In this document: one piece after another, positions 14,707 to 22,499 of the stretch | How positions within the stretch are numbered: the first letter of the stretch is position 1 | Layout: each line of letters begins with the position of its first letter | Assembly: GCF_014854695.1 (NCBI RefSeq) | Contig: NZ_CP027557.1 | Coordinates: 868,001-932,000, forward strand | Reading direction: 5' to 3' | Origin: Rhodococcus rhodochrous | GTDB taxonomy: Bacteria > Actinomycetota > Actinomycetes > Mycobacteriales > Mycobacteriaceae | DNA length: 64,000 nt | The notes under the pieces: model-generated | What the model was told of the DNA's origin: nothing | Seen by the model: the letters and a program-made list of their open reading frames with translations, nothing else | Database searches by the model: none | Program-made: the position numbers and the translations under genes

Positions 14707-15993
14707 TTGTTCTTCCAGGTAAGCGACCAAGTTCCGCAGAGCCCGAAACATCGAGCTCTGGCTGAGCGGGCACTCGAGGGGCACCTCGACGGAATCGCTG
14801 CGATCGGACTGTGGACGATGGCCGGCGCCGACGCGAACGGCACGGCCGAGCATCGCCCGAAAGATGGTGTGGTCCGGCGAACCGATCTGATCCGCATCCT
14901 GCTCAACCCGCAGATGGCCGAGCACCTAGCGTCGATCCTCGTCGAGGTCGGCCTCTGGCACGCCCCCGGCCACACCTGCCCTCGCTGCCCCGAGGTCGAA
15001 CCCGGCACCTACCTGTTCCACGACTGGTTCGACATGGGATACGACCCTGGCGACAAAGTCGATATCACCCGCCGCAAACGAAAGGAGCTCAAAGACCAGG
15101 AAATCATCAACTCGGTATGGGCACGCGACTGCATCGACCCCACCAAACCGACCGAAGCACACTGCCGTTACTGCGGCATCCTCATCCGCCGCAAGGACAC
15201 GAAATCCGAATCCGGCCGCCGGGTCTCGCTCGACCACGTCGATCCGAACCGCGCCGACGGTGTCCGCAACATCGTTTTGTGCTGCAAGGCTTGCAACCAG
15301 CACAAGGGACAGCGAACCCCGGCCCAAGCCGATATGGTCCTGCTGCCCCCGCCTGCTCGTGACAACACCTCTCCGCATCCCGCTGCAGGGACGATCCCGC
15401 CGGCCACTGCCGTCGCAGGGACGATCCCGCCGGCCACTGCTGATGCTGGGACGATCCCGCCGGCCCCCGCCGCTGCAGGGACGATCCCGCCGCACGCTCG
15501 CGTAGAAGAGGAACCCGTCACGACCAGCGGTGACGCGACCACACGCCGACCACGCCCCGACCACGCACCCGACCACGCGAAACGAACTGTCCCCACGCGG
15601 GCGACGCGCACGCGTACGGGCCTGGCAGGGTCAGGGCAGGGTCAGGGTTGGGTTCCTGGTGAGGGTAACGAGGATGGGTCAGCCGCTGCTGTTGACGAGA
15701 GATCACCTCGCAAACGTCGTCGTCGTCCAAGAGGCAGGAACCGTAACCGGAACCTCTCAACCCCTGACCAACTGATCGAGTCCTCGAAACCGATTCCCGA
15801 ACCTGAACCCGAGTCCCGTGAGTGGGATGCGGGCGCCGCACCACACGTGCCGGCCCCGGGCCGGTTCGGCTCCCCCTGGGCGGGATGGACCGGACCGCCG
15901 TCGATGGTCGACGAGACCACCTGTCCCGAACACCATCTGCCCGAGCCCTGCTGGAAATGCGCGCCGCCGGAAGGACACCCCCATGACCACTAA
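14707..15993 (+). CDS. HNH-domain protein with proline-rich repeats
   Basis: 428 residues from TTG 14707 (MFFQVSDQVPQSPKHRALAE), a start typical of this actinophage family. After a helical N-terminal domain there is an HNH-like zinc region near residues 155-210 (CRYCGILIRR, SLDHVDPNRADG, CCKACNQHKGQ). Then come four tandem AGTIPP repeats, a long basic disordered stretch, and a C-terminal CPEHHLPEPCWKCAPPEG zinc-like motif. It may be an endonuclease or replication-associated factor. Confidence 0.7.
   Translation: MFFQVSDQVPQSPKHRALAERALEGHLDGIAAIGLWTMAGADANGTAEHRPKDGVVRRTDLIRILLNPQMAEHLASILVEVGLWHAPGHTCPRCPEVEPGTYLFHDWFDMGYDPGDKVDITRRKRKELKDQEIINSVWARDCIDPTKPTEAHCRYCGILIRRKDTKSESGRRVSLDHVDPNRADGVRNIVLCCKACNQHKGQRTPAQADMVLLPPPARDNTSPHPAAGTIPPATAVAGTIPPATADAGTIPPAPAAAGTIPPHARVEEEPVTTSGDATTRRPRPDHAPDHAKRTVPTRATRTRTGLAGSGQGQGWVPGEGNEDGSAAAVDERSPRKRRRRPRGRNRNRNLSTPDQLIESSKPIPEPEPESREWDAGAAPHVPAPGRFGSPWAGWTGPPSMVDETTCPEHHLPEPCWKCAPPEGHPHDH
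15385..15492 (+). repeat. 30-bp tandem repeat, four units
   Basis: Units start at 15385, 15415, 15445 and 15475 (the last partial), each beginning GCAGGGACGATCCCGCCG or a one-base variant. They are in frame inside the HNH protein gene and encode AGTIPPA-type repeats, so they form a coding minisatellite whose copy number may vary. Confidence 0.9.
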
Positions 15994-16312
15994 CCAACCG
16001 GCTCTGACCGAACGCCAGATCGACGACATCGACAAGCGAGCACTCGAACTCGTCGCCATCGCCCACGGCGACGGAGACGACCGGGACGTCGCCCGCCTCA
16101 CCGCTGGCCTCGACAGGGCCGGGCTCATCGGGCTCGCCATCTCCTGCGCCGCCATGGTCGACCACAACCGCACCATGTCCGACCTGCTCGCCTGGCTACC
16201 CACCGCACCCGACCCCCACCACGGCTGGACCGAACAGCAACGCCGCGCGGCGAACAACGCCCACCAACGACTCCGACACCAGATCCACTCCCAGGAAAGG
16301 CGGCCGGCGTGA
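15983..16312 (+). CDS. Hypothetical helical protein (109 aa)
   Basis: ATG 15983 overlaps the HNH gene's stop by 11 bp. The product is mostly helical (LTERQIDDIDKRALELVAIA, GLAISCAAMVDHNRTMSDLL) with no known domain. Overlaps the next start by GTGA. Confidence 0.6.
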   Translation: MTTNQPALTERQIDDIDKRALELVAIAHGDGDDRDVARLTAGLDRAGLIGLAISCAAMVDHNRTMSDLLAWLPTAPDPHHGWTEQQRRAANNAHQRLRHQIHSQERRPA

Positions 16313-17064
16313 AGCTGATCCACCCGGACGTCCAACGCGTCATCCGCGACCTCGACTACCTCACCGAGGCATGGCCGGCGCTCGTCGTCCTCAAGATCCC
16401 CGGTCCGCCGCGCACATGGGTGGAAACACCACGGCGCGCCGGCGTCCTCTCGGACGTCGACGCCGAACGACTCGGCAAGAAGGGCGTACCTCGCCCGGCG
16501 CCGGCCGACGTCGGAGTTCTCGACCTGCTGGCGCGCATCGCCACCGTCATTGACGATGTCGCCCGAACCATCGTCGTCACCGCGGGCCTCGACAACCCGG
16601 ACGCTGACCCACCGATCCGCGCCGAGGAGTTCCTGCCCCACGTCCCGGCCTCGGCCGACCCATGCTCATGGATGCGCACGACCGCAACATGGATCGCCGA
16701 AGCCCACGACAACGACGACCGCACCGTTCCGTGGGTCGAACAGCAATTGGCGCCGATCGTGTCGGCGACCGCGCGGTTGCTCGGTGATATCCGTGACGGG
16801 CAGGTGATGAACGGGATCTGCCCGTGGTGCTACGGCGCGACCCCGGCCGGTGTGGGGGAGCGGACCATGCAGATCCACTACCCCGAGTCCGACGACGACG
16901 AACCCCTCGTCATCTGCCGCGGACTGAACTGTGCACCACCGTCGTCGGCGTGCGGGTCTCGGCTCCGTGGTCAACCGGCGTGGCCGATCCGCGAATGGGA
17001 CTGGCTATCGAAGATGCTTCGCGAACCGAACGACATCATCGAACCCGAAAGGCTCCATGCATGA
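16309..17064 (+). CDS. Hypothetical protein with Cys motif (251 aa)
   Basis: GTG 16309. A helical N-terminal half is followed by a Cys-rich segment near residues 168-215 (GICPWCYGATPAG, then LVICRGLNCAPPSSACGSRL) likely to form a zinc-ribbon, and a final Trp-rich segment. The protein type is common in actinophage early operons, with no known function. Confidence 0.6.
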   Translation: MKLIHPDVQRVIRDLDYLTEAWPALVVLKIPGPPRTWVETPRRAGVLSDVDAERLGKKGVPRPAPADVGVLDLLARIATVIDDVARTIVVTAGLDNPDADPPIRAEEFLPHVPASADPCSWMRTTATWIAEAHDNDDRTVPWVEQQLAPIVSATARLLGDIRDGQVMNGICPWCYGATPAGVGERTMQIHYPESDDDEPLVICRGLNCAPPSSACGSRLRGQPAWPIREWDWLSKMLREPNDIIEPERLHA

Positions 17065-17204
17065 CCGTCGATTTGAGCCCAGAGATCCTGCTCCGATTGG
17101 CCGAACAGTGTGAGCGCGGAGGCAGATCGAGAGCAGCGACCAACCGCCGCACATGGGCCCGGAATCTCGAATCCACTATCCGATCCGAAAGGCGACCCGC
17201 ATGA
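17061..17204 (+). CDS. Small hypothetical protein (47 aa)
   Basis: ATG 17061 overlaps the upstream stop (ATGA) and its stop overlaps the next ATG. Helical and basic (ILLRLAEQCERGGRSRAATN). It resembles the 19136-19273 product in its LLRIAEQ/LLRLAEQ start. Confidence 0.5.
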   Translation: MTVDLSPEILLRLAEQCERGGRSRAATNRRTWARNLESTIRSERRPA

Positions 17205-17545
17205 CGATCCCCCGCAAGACCACCGCCAAGGACGTTCACATCGCGATCGAAGTGGTTCGCGAACTGCCGTATCTACGTGAGCGCAGCACGTTGGACCTAC
17301 TACAGGCCGAGGTCAACTGCGAGCGGATAAGGGTCGATCTCATCAAGCTGCACCGAGAGATGCAAGACCGAGAGAGACCGAAGGTGCAGGTGCGGAAGCG
17401 GTACGACGCCCTCGCAGGCCGGGACACCTGGTGCCTCATCGATCCGGCCTTTCCGCATCAGCCGATCTGGGTGCCGGCCGACTGGGGCTGGCGGGAAACG
17501 TTCAACCGCGCACTCCGATTCGCCAACGAAAGGACCGACTCGTGA
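17201..17545 (+). CDS. Hypothetical protein (114 aa)
   Basis: ATG 17201. Helical first half (IAIEVVRELPYLRERSTLDL) and a Trp/Pro-rich second half (WCLIDPAFPHQPIWVPADWG). No recognised domain. Confidence 0.55.
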   Translation: MTIPRKTTAKDVHIAIEVVRELPYLRERSTLDLLQAEVNCERIRVDLIKLHREMQDRERPKVQVRKRYDALAGRDTWCLIDPAFPHQPIWVPADWGWRETFNRALRFANERTDS

Positions 17546-17874
17546 ACGATGTTCCGCACATCGCATCCCTCGTGCACGACGCCATACGACGAAACCTGGG
17601 GCGACCGTTCTTCCGAGCCGCAGATGAAGCCGCGGCGGCGATCACCACGGCCGGATATACCCGGCGCCGGCTCATCACCACCATCGACGAACTCCTCGAG
17701 CTCCCTGTCGGCACTGTCATCCGCACCGGAGACATGGGCCAGATCTACGAACTCGGCGACGAGAAGCGCGCGAAAGGTCGTGATGGAATCGCGCCTGGCC
17801 ACGACATGAGCCATTGGGTCGACGGCTTCGATCTGCCGGCCACCGTTCTCTACATTCCCGAGGAAGAATCGTGA
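17542..17874 (+). CDS. Hypothetical protein (110 aa)
   Basis: GTG 17542 overlaps the upstream stop. A helical start (VPHIASLVHDAIRRNLGRPF) is followed by a small beta domain with the pattern LLELPVGTVIRTGDMGQIYE, seen in several small actinophage proteins of unknown function. Confidence 0.55.
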   Translation: MNDVPHIASLVHDAIRRNLGRPFFRAADEAAAAITTAGYTRRRLITTIDELLELPVGTVIRTGDMGQIYELGDEKRAKGRDGIAPGHDMSHWVDGFDLPATVLYIPEEES

Positions 17875-18017
17875 TTCCCCGCAAGGCAGTACGTATCGAG
17901 ATCGAGATGGACCCCACTCTCGAAGCCGAACGGGAAGGACTCGCCGATATCTGCGCTCGACTCTCCGAGTTTCGGAGCGTGAACCTTTCGATCGAGGAGG
18001 CAGCAGATGACGATTGA
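17871..18017 (+). CDS. Small hypothetical protein (48 aa)
   Basis: GTG 17871 overlaps the upstream stop. Strongly acidic C-terminus ending EEAADDD. Too short for a family call. Overlaps the next gene by 11 bp. Confidence 0.45.
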   Translation: MIPRKAVRIEIEMDPTLEAEREGLADICARLSEFRSVNLSIEEAADDD

Positions 18018-18294
18018 TCCGACGACACCCGAAGGGCGCACGATCCGCGTGCAAGTCGCCATGGACACCGACAACCTACGGAAGTGGGCGGAGTGGCACG
18101 CCGACCACGGACACCACGACGTCGCCCACGCGCTGTACCGATCTGCTGAACGTTACGACGACCAGATACTCGCCCTCGACCGGGTGCGCGCCTTCATCGA
18201 TAACCCCGCGAATCGTGTCTCCGGAGAAGTGTTCACCGATCCGGAAGCCGTTCTCGTCGATGACCTACGAACAGTCCTGGACGGTGACTCGTGA
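18007..18294 (+). CDS. Hypothetical protein (95 aa)
   Basis: ATG 18007, preceded by GAGGAGG at good spacing. Helical, with a His/Trp-rich stretch (LRKWAEWHADHGHHDVAHAL). No known domain. Overlaps the resolvase start by GTGA. Confidence 0.55.
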   Translation: MTIDPTTPEGRTIRVQVAMDTDNLRKWAEWHADHGHHDVAHALYRSAERYDDQILALDRVRAFIDNPANRVSGEVFTDPEAVLVDDLRTVLDGDS

Positions 18295-18665
18295 CGTACA
18301 TCCTCGACCTCGGTTACGACTCGGTTCCCCTGTCGATGAACTCGCGGATGCACTGGAGCAAGAGCTCCCGCATCACCAAACAGATCCGCACTACCGCATG
18401 GCTGCTCGCGAAGCAATCGACGATCCCGACCGGATGTGCCCACCTCACCGTGGGTTTGCATTACCGGCCGAAGGACCGCAGACGCCGCGACGCCGACAAC
18501 CTTCTGCCCGTGCTCAAGGCCGCGTGCGATGGGCTCGTCGACGCCGGCCTTGTCCCTGACGACACACCTGACCTGATGACGAAGTTGATGCCCGTCATCC
18601 ATGCAGTCGAGAAGGGCCGCGGTGGCGCGCTCTGGCTGACCATCGAGATCGGAGAAACACAGTGA
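18291..18665 (+). CDS. RusA-like Holliday junction resolvase
   Basis: 124 residues from GTG 18291. It has the RusA-family core RRRDADNLLPVLKAACDGLV followed by DAGLVPDDTPD, containing the Asp residues that bind the catalytic metal in RusA. It would resolve Holliday junctions or branched replication products before packaging. The usual RusA length is about 120. Last gene of the early operon; a control region with hairpins and a DnaA box follows. Confidence 0.85.
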   Translation: MTYILDLGYDSVPLSMNSRMHWSKSSRITKQIRTTAWLLAKQSTIPTGCAHLTVGLHYRPKDRRRRDADNLLPVLKAACDGLVDAGLVPDDTPDLMTKLMPVIHAVEKGRGGALWLTIEIGETQ

Positions 18666-18747
18666 CTCGACCTACCGCCTCCGCTGCGGGTGGAGGGGTT
18701 CGGATGAGTGCGACACCCCATGCCATCGGGACGGCTTGCAGAAAAAG

Positions 18748-18756
18748 TTATCCACA
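18748..18756 (+). promoter_or_regulatory. Perfect DnaA box TTATCCACA
   Basis: Exact match to the bacterial DnaA consensus within an A-rich patch (AGAAAAAG just before it), in the 273-bp gap between the early operon and the packaging operon. Such a match is unlikely by chance in high-GC DNA. It may mark host DnaA recruitment to a phage origin or a DnaA-regulated promoter. No clear second box was seen beside it. Confidence 0.6.
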
Positions 18757-18775
18757 GGCATGATGTCCTCTGTCG

Positions 18776-18807
18776 ATGACGCGTACCCAAAATCGGGTGC
18801 GCGTCAT
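18776..18807. terminator. 13-bp hairpin after early operon
   Basis: ATGACGCGTACCC pairs with GGGTGCGCGTCAT (one G-U) around AAAATC. It lies 110 bp after the RusA-like gene, so it could terminate the early transcript or be part of an origin structure next to the DnaA box. Confidence 0.55.
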
Positions 18808-18875
18808 TCGCATTCCAGGGGAAGTACCGGAACTTCCCGGTGTGCGGTCGCTCTCGCCAGCGCCCGCCGGGAACC

Positions 18876-18916
18876 GTGCCCCACCTACCGCAACCCCCTG
18901 CCGGTAGGTGGGGCAC
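18876..18916. terminator. 15-bp perfect hairpin (GTGCCCCA family)
   Basis: GTGCCCCACCTACCG pairs perfectly with CGGTAGGTGGGGCAC around an 11-nt loop. It separates early and late operons. The TGCCCCA/TGGGGCA core recurs in the hairpins at 41229-41265 and 49155-49192. Confidence 0.7.
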
Positions 18917-18938
18917 ACCCACATCTGGAGGTCCCGTC

Positions 18939-19136
18939 ATGGATCCAATCGGCTCGATCACGAAAATCACCGGCGCCGTGTTGCGACGCATCGCCGATGC
19001 CATCGACAACGACACCCCGCACGACCCAGTCGTGACGATCCACATCGGCGTCCTGCACGTCCACGCCGAACCGACCGACCAGCCGCTCGTCGACGCGGAA
19101 CGCACCGTGCGCAATCGACTCTTCCGGAGGTCGTGA
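18939..19136 (+). CDS. Small hypothetical protein (65 aa)
   Basis: ATG 18939 has GGAGGTC upstream. Helical start (ITKITGAVLRRIADAIDNDT) then a short strand region with a His (VVTIHIGVLHVHAEP). First gene after the control region. Confidence 0.55.
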   Translation: MDPIGSITKITGAVLRRIADAIDNDTPHDPVVTIHIGVLHVHAEPTDQPLVDAERTVRNRLFRRS

Positions 19137-19273
19137 TGCCGAGTCTGTGGGACCAACTGTTCGATGCCCAGATCCTTCTCCGAATCGCGGAGCAGGACGG
19201 CGACGATTCGGGAGTGGAGATGCTCCATCAGCGCATAGCCCACCTCGAATCCCAGATCGGGGACCGGGACTGA
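19136..19273 (+). CDS. Small hypothetical protein (45 aa)
   Basis: ATG 19136 overlaps the upstream stop (TGATG) with GGAGG nearby. Short helical protein (LWDQLFDAQILLRIAEQDGD) similar in its middle to the 17061-17204 product. Confidence 0.5.
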   Translation: MPSLWDQLFDAQILLRIAEQDGDDSGVEMLHQRIAHLESQIGDRD

Positions 19274-19343
19274 CCCCACCCCAGACCCGGCACCCCCCGG
19301 CATGGCCGGCCCCGACCCCCCGACCCCGCCCCGAGGAGAGCTC

Positions 19344-19607
19344 ATGTCGTCACGATCGGACCACTTCCGTCGCGGAACCACCGCGTACAACGAGGTCCTG
19401 AAGATCCTCGGCCCGCAATGCCACGATGTTCTCGACGAGTCCGTCCGACAGGTCAACTGCCGATGGCTCAAAGGCACGTTCATCGTTCGCGATGAACGTG
19501 GATACCCCAAGGTGGTCGGCGGGAGCACCGGACCGCACACGTTGCTGACCCGACGTCGGCGCATCCGCATCCCCCGAACATCACCGCTTGCCAAGGTCAA
19601 GGCCTGA
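19344..19607 (+). CDS. Small hypothetical protein (87 aa)
   Basis: ATG 19344 follows a strong GAGGAGAG. Basic C-terminus (LLTRRRRIRIPRTSPLAKVK) suggests nucleic-acid contact; no known domain. It lies just before the packaging genes. Confidence 0.6.
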   Translation: MSSRSDHFRRGTTAYNEVLKILGPQCHDVLDESVRQVNCRWLKGTFIVRDERGYPKVVGGSTGPHTLLTRRRRIRIPRTSPLAKVKA

Positions 19608-19814
19608 GCCGAACCACTCACCGGACCACAACCCGGCACGACTGCTCACCGAACCTGACCGAACAAACCGAACCGAATCCTCATGCTCCGTGACGACCAA
19701 CCTCGAGCATCCCTCGCCGAAAGCCGCGACGAATTCACCGGGATCACCGACGATCCCGCTGGCCGCCGGGCGGAGGCCGGGTGCGCGGGCAGGGGCACCG
19801 AAAGGCGGTGGGTG

Positions 19815-20117
19815 ATGGCGTGGCGGTCGGGAGGCCGGAGCCGCACCGGCACCGCAGCACACAAGCGGTGGCGCACCGCAGTCCTGACCCGGGACGGGTA
19901 CCGATGCCGCAGGTGTGGCCGCCACGACCCCACGGGCCGGACCCTCCGGGCCGACCACAAGGTCAACACGGCCCGAGGTGGGGACGACAGTCTCGACAAC
20001 GGACAGACATTGTGTGACGACTGCCACGACGTGAAGACCCAGGTCGAGGCCGCGGACGGCAGGGCGCTGCGCCGCCGACCCCTCTACGACGAGCCTCACC
20101 CCGGCCTCCTTCGCTGA
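19815..20117 (+). CDS. HNH endonuclease, packaging-associated
   Basis: 100 residues from ATG 19815 (AAAGGCGG upstream); an in-frame ATG at 19683 would add 44 disordered residues. HNH motif: CRRCGRHDPTGRTLRADHKV, then NTARGGDDSLDNGQTLCDDC, giving two CxxC zinc pairs and the catalytic DH. HNH nucleases next to terminase genes are needed for cos packaging in many HK97-like siphoviruses, and the neighbours here are terS and terL. Confidence 0.85.
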   Translation: MAWRSGGRSRTGTAAHKRWRTAVLTRDGYRCRRCGRHDPTGRTLRADHKVNTARGGDDSLDNGQTLCDDCHDVKTQVEAADGRALRRRPLYDEPHPGLLR

Positions 20118-20140
20118 CCCGCCCTGACCTGCGGCGTCCG

Positions 20141-20170
20141 GCGCGGGGGTGGCGGGGGACCCCCCTCGCC
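20141..20170. other. Candidate cos site (G-run/C-run)
   Basis: A GCGGGGGTGGCGGGGGAC block followed by a C run lies between the HNH gene and terS. Many actinophages with 3' cohesive ends have similar G-rich overhangs here. The assignment comes only from position and composition. Confidence 0.35.
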
Positions 20171-20253
20171 TCGCGCAGTTCGCACGGAGGGCAAAGGCGC
20201 TGAGATGTTGTACGGGTCTGGGGATTTCGGGCCGAACCGATGGAAGGTGAACG

Positions 20254-20517
20254 ATGCCTCGAACCCCCGAACAGATCGCCGCGGACGACGCGCTCACCGC
20301 CGCGATCGACCGCGTCTGGGCGGCGTACTCCGACATCGAGGACGGGGTCCTAGTCGACTACATCGTCGTCGCGAACCGGCGCCACTGGGACGCCGACGGC
20401 GACACCGCCACATCCACGTTCCTTCACAACCGAGACGACAGTGTCCCGATCGCGAATCAACTCGGCCTGGCCGAGTTCATGGCCTGTCGCGTGCGGAAGT
20501 GGATCGCTGAGGACTGA
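20254..20517 (+). CDS. Small conserved actinophage protein (DUF7213-like)
   Basis: 87 residues beginning MPRTPEQIAADDALTAAIDR and ending in a helix RVRKWIAED. This pattern recurs as a small gene of unknown function in many mycobacterial and rhodococcal phages. It lies between the HNH and terS genes. Confidence 0.65.
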   Translation: MPRTPEQIAADDALTAAIDRVWAAYSDIEDGVLVDYIVVANRRHWDADGDTATSTFLHNRDDSVPIANQLGLAEFMACRVRKWIAED

Positions 20518-20539
20518 TCACCTGGACGGAGGTACCACC

Positions 20540-20998
20540 ATGGCCGGCCGTGGCCCCGCCCCGAAGGACCCGTCGAAACGGGTCCGCCGCAACGCCGAAC
20601 CCGCACCGCTGCGCATCATCCCCGCTACCCGCGAACCGCAGCCACCGTTGCCGGCGGTGTGGTTCACCGACGAGGTGACAGGGAAGAAGAAGCGTTTCCA
20701 GTGGCCGGCGCGCACGAAGCACTGGTGGCAGATGTGGCGTGATTCGCCGCTCTCCGAGGACTTCACCTCGACGGACTGGTCCGAACTCATGGATACCGCG
20801 CTGCTGCACGCCCGCTTCTGGAACGGCGAAATCAAGCTCGCCGCCGAACTCCGGTTACGTGTGGCGAAGTTCGGTGCGACCCCGGAAGACCGGGCGCGAT
20901 TGAAAATCCAGTTCGCTGCCGCCGACGAGGCGGAAGAGCGACGTACGAAACCGACCGGCGGTGCGCGCGAGAGGCGCGGCCCATTCCGAGCGGTCTGA
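20540..20998 (+). CDS. terS: Terminase small subunit
   Basis: 152 residues from ATG 20540 with GGAGG upstream. The start MAGRGPAPKDPSKRVRRNAE is characteristic of the actinophage small-terminase family, followed by a Trp-rich segment (TKHWWQMWRDSPLSEDFTST) and a helical oligomerisation region. It would recognise the packaging site and load TerL. It is separated from terL by about 1.7 kb containing an antirepressor and three small genes, which is unusual. Confidence 0.8.
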   Translation: MAGRGPAPKDPSKRVRRNAEPAPLRIIPATREPQPPLPAVWFTDEVTGKKKRFQWPARTKHWWQMWRDSPLSEDFTSTDWSELMDTALLHARFWNGEIKLAAELRLRVAKFGATPEDRARLKIQFAAADEAEERRTKPTGGARERRGPFRAV

Positions 20999-21024
20999 AT
21001 CAACAACACAGTGAGGGGAAGAGA

Positions 21025-21372
21025 ATGTGCCGCGAAGCACTACGAAGCCAGGTCCAGAAGGAAGTCCGCGGAGTCGCCGAGATGATCGAGGGTGGACTGC
21101 GTCTCGGTCCGGGCACGGCCGATTCGATTTGCGAAAGCCTCGAATCAGAGATCGACAAGCTCGTCGACTGGACGTGCGAGGACCACGTCGACGTGGTCAT
21201 CAATCGTGTGGTTGACGGCAAGATCTTCTCCACGAGCGTTCATCGTCTTCAGACACCGCCCGATGGGTCGTCCGCAACCACATCAGGGATCTGCGCTACG
21301 AGCGTCGGTCCGGACGGTCTCATGAAGCGAGTCGAACTCAACGCGACCGTTTTCGTGCCCCCTCGCATCTGA
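21025..21372 (+). CDS. Hypothetical protein (115 aa)
   Basis: ATG 21025 follows GAGGGGAAGAG. Helical N-terminal half (VQKEVRGVAEMIEGGLRLGP) and beta-rich C-terminal half. No family recognised. A terminator-like hairpin follows. Confidence 0.55.
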   Translation: MCREALRSQVQKEVRGVAEMIEGGLRLGPGTADSICESLESEIDKLVDWTCEDHVDVVINRVVDGKIFSTSVHRLQTPPDGSSATTSGICATSVGPDGLMKRVELNATVFVPPRI

Positions 21373-21398
21373 ACGAGCGGACACCCATCCATGTAGAA

Positions 21399-21427
21399 GC
21401 CCCGCCGGAGCGTGAACTCCGCGGGGC
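21399..21427. terminator. Hairpin between terS region and antirepressor
   Basis: GCCCCGCCGGAG pairs with CTCCGCGGGGC with one bulged base and a 6-nt loop. It precedes the antirepressor gene, suggesting that gene is a separate expression unit inserted in the late operon. Confidence 0.55.
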
Positions 21428-21450
21428 CCGAACACCGAGAGGAAACCTCG

Positions 21451-22212
21451 ATGTCAGCATCAGACTCTACCGGACAGCTCGTCCCGTTCACGTACGGCAC
21501 GACAAACGTCCGCACTATCGACCTCAACGGGGAACCGTGGTTCGTCGCCGCCGATGTCGCATCCGTGCTTGAGTACAGCGCGACCTCCGCTATGAATCGC
21601 CGACTCGACCCCGAGGACAAGGGGGTGCGAGATCTGCACACCCCTGGCGGAATCCAGCAGATGACCATCATCTCTGAGCCTGGCTTCTACGCCGCAATCC
21701 TCGGCAGTCAGTCAGCCAAGGCTCGTGATATCAAGCGTTGGCTCACTCATGACGTATTGCCGACGATTCGGCGCACCGGCACATACAGCGTCGCCCCGGC
21801 ACTTACCGGCGCCGAGCTCCTCGCGCACGCGGTCCTCGAGGCGCAGCAGATGCTCACCGAGAAAGACGAGAAGATCGCCGAACTCGAACCGAAAGCGAAC
21901 TTCTACGACGAGCTCATGAACTCGGACGGTACGTTCGACTTCGCTGCGACTGCGCGGATCCTTGGTTGGGGCCGCAATGTCATGATGCGCGAGCTCCGCA
22001 AACTCGGCGTACTCCAGTCGAACAACCTCCCGTACCGACGTTACGACCATCACTTCAAGGTCACGCCCGGCACATACATCAACCGGAATACCCGTGAGGT
22101 CGTACCCACCGCGACGACAACGGTCCGTCCTCCCGGAATCGAGTTTCTACGGAAGAAGCTCGCGCAGATCACCGAACCTGTGCAGCTTGAGCTGGAGGGT
22201 TCGGCGTCATGA
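21451..22212 (+). CDS. Phage antirepressor (BRO-N plus KilAC)
   Basis: 253 residues from ATG 21451 with GAGGAAA upstream. N-terminal BRO/Ant domain (EPWFVAADVASVLEYSATSA, then GGIQQMTIISEPGFYAAILG and WLTHDVLPTIRRTGTY), a coiled linker (EAQQMLTEKDEKIAELEPKA), and a C-terminal KilAC DNA-binding domain (FAATARILGWGRNVMMRELR). Such proteins counteract repressors at induction. Its place between terS and terL, behind a hairpin, is unusual; most lie in the early region. Confidence 0.9.
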   Translation: MSASDSTGQLVPFTYGTTNVRTIDLNGEPWFVAADVASVLEYSATSAMNRRLDPEDKGVRDLHTPGGIQQMTIISEPGFYAAILGSQSAKARDIKRWLTHDVLPTIRRTGTYSVAPALTGAELLAHAVLEAQQMLTEKDEKIAELEPKANFYDELMNSDGTFDFAATARILGWGRNVMMRELRKLGVLQSNNLPYRRYDHHFKVTPGTYINRNTREVVPTATTTVRPPGIEFLRKKLAQITEPVQLELEGSAS

Positions 22213-22331
22213 TCGAGTCCCGATTCCCCGTACTCGATTTCGATCGGTTCGATGACCCGGATCTGGGCGGAAGCAGGGTCGTCTTCGACGAGACGCTGAT
22301 CGAACCGGCAGTCGACGAGACCGGTGGTTAA
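22209..22331 (+). CDS. Small hypothetical protein (40 aa)
   Basis: ATG 22209 overlaps the antirepressor stop (ATGA). A short acidic peptide (LDFDRFDDPDLGGSRVVFDE). Translation is inferred from the overlap only. Confidence 0.4.
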   Translation: MIESRFPVLDFDRFDDPDLGGSRVVFDETLIEPAVDETGG

Positions 22332-22340
22332 TGGATCGCG

Positions 22341-22499
22341 ATGCCGGTGCGCTCTGCGTTCGATGCCATGGGTCCGAGGTTCGAGATCGGACCGTACTCG
22401 CTCACCGACGACGACATCGCGCGGCTGCACAACGCACTTCTCGCCCATATCAAGGCGTTCCCTGACGACTTCAAACGCGCGAACGGAGACCCCGTATGA
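22341..22499 (+). CDS. Small hypothetical protein (52 aa)
   Basis: ATG 22341 lies 9 bp after an in-frame TAA, and the stop overlaps the next ATG (ATGA at 22496). The sequence (SLTDDDIARLHNALLAHIKA) has normal protein composition and a clear helix. Function unknown. Confidence 0.5.
   Translation: MPVRSAFDAMGPRFEIGPYSLTDDDIARLHNALLAHIKAFPDDFKRANGDPV

Noticed and set aside
15385-15492. CRISPR-like array
   Set aside because: Repeats are contiguous 30-bp units in frame inside a gene, with no spacers and no cas genes nearby.
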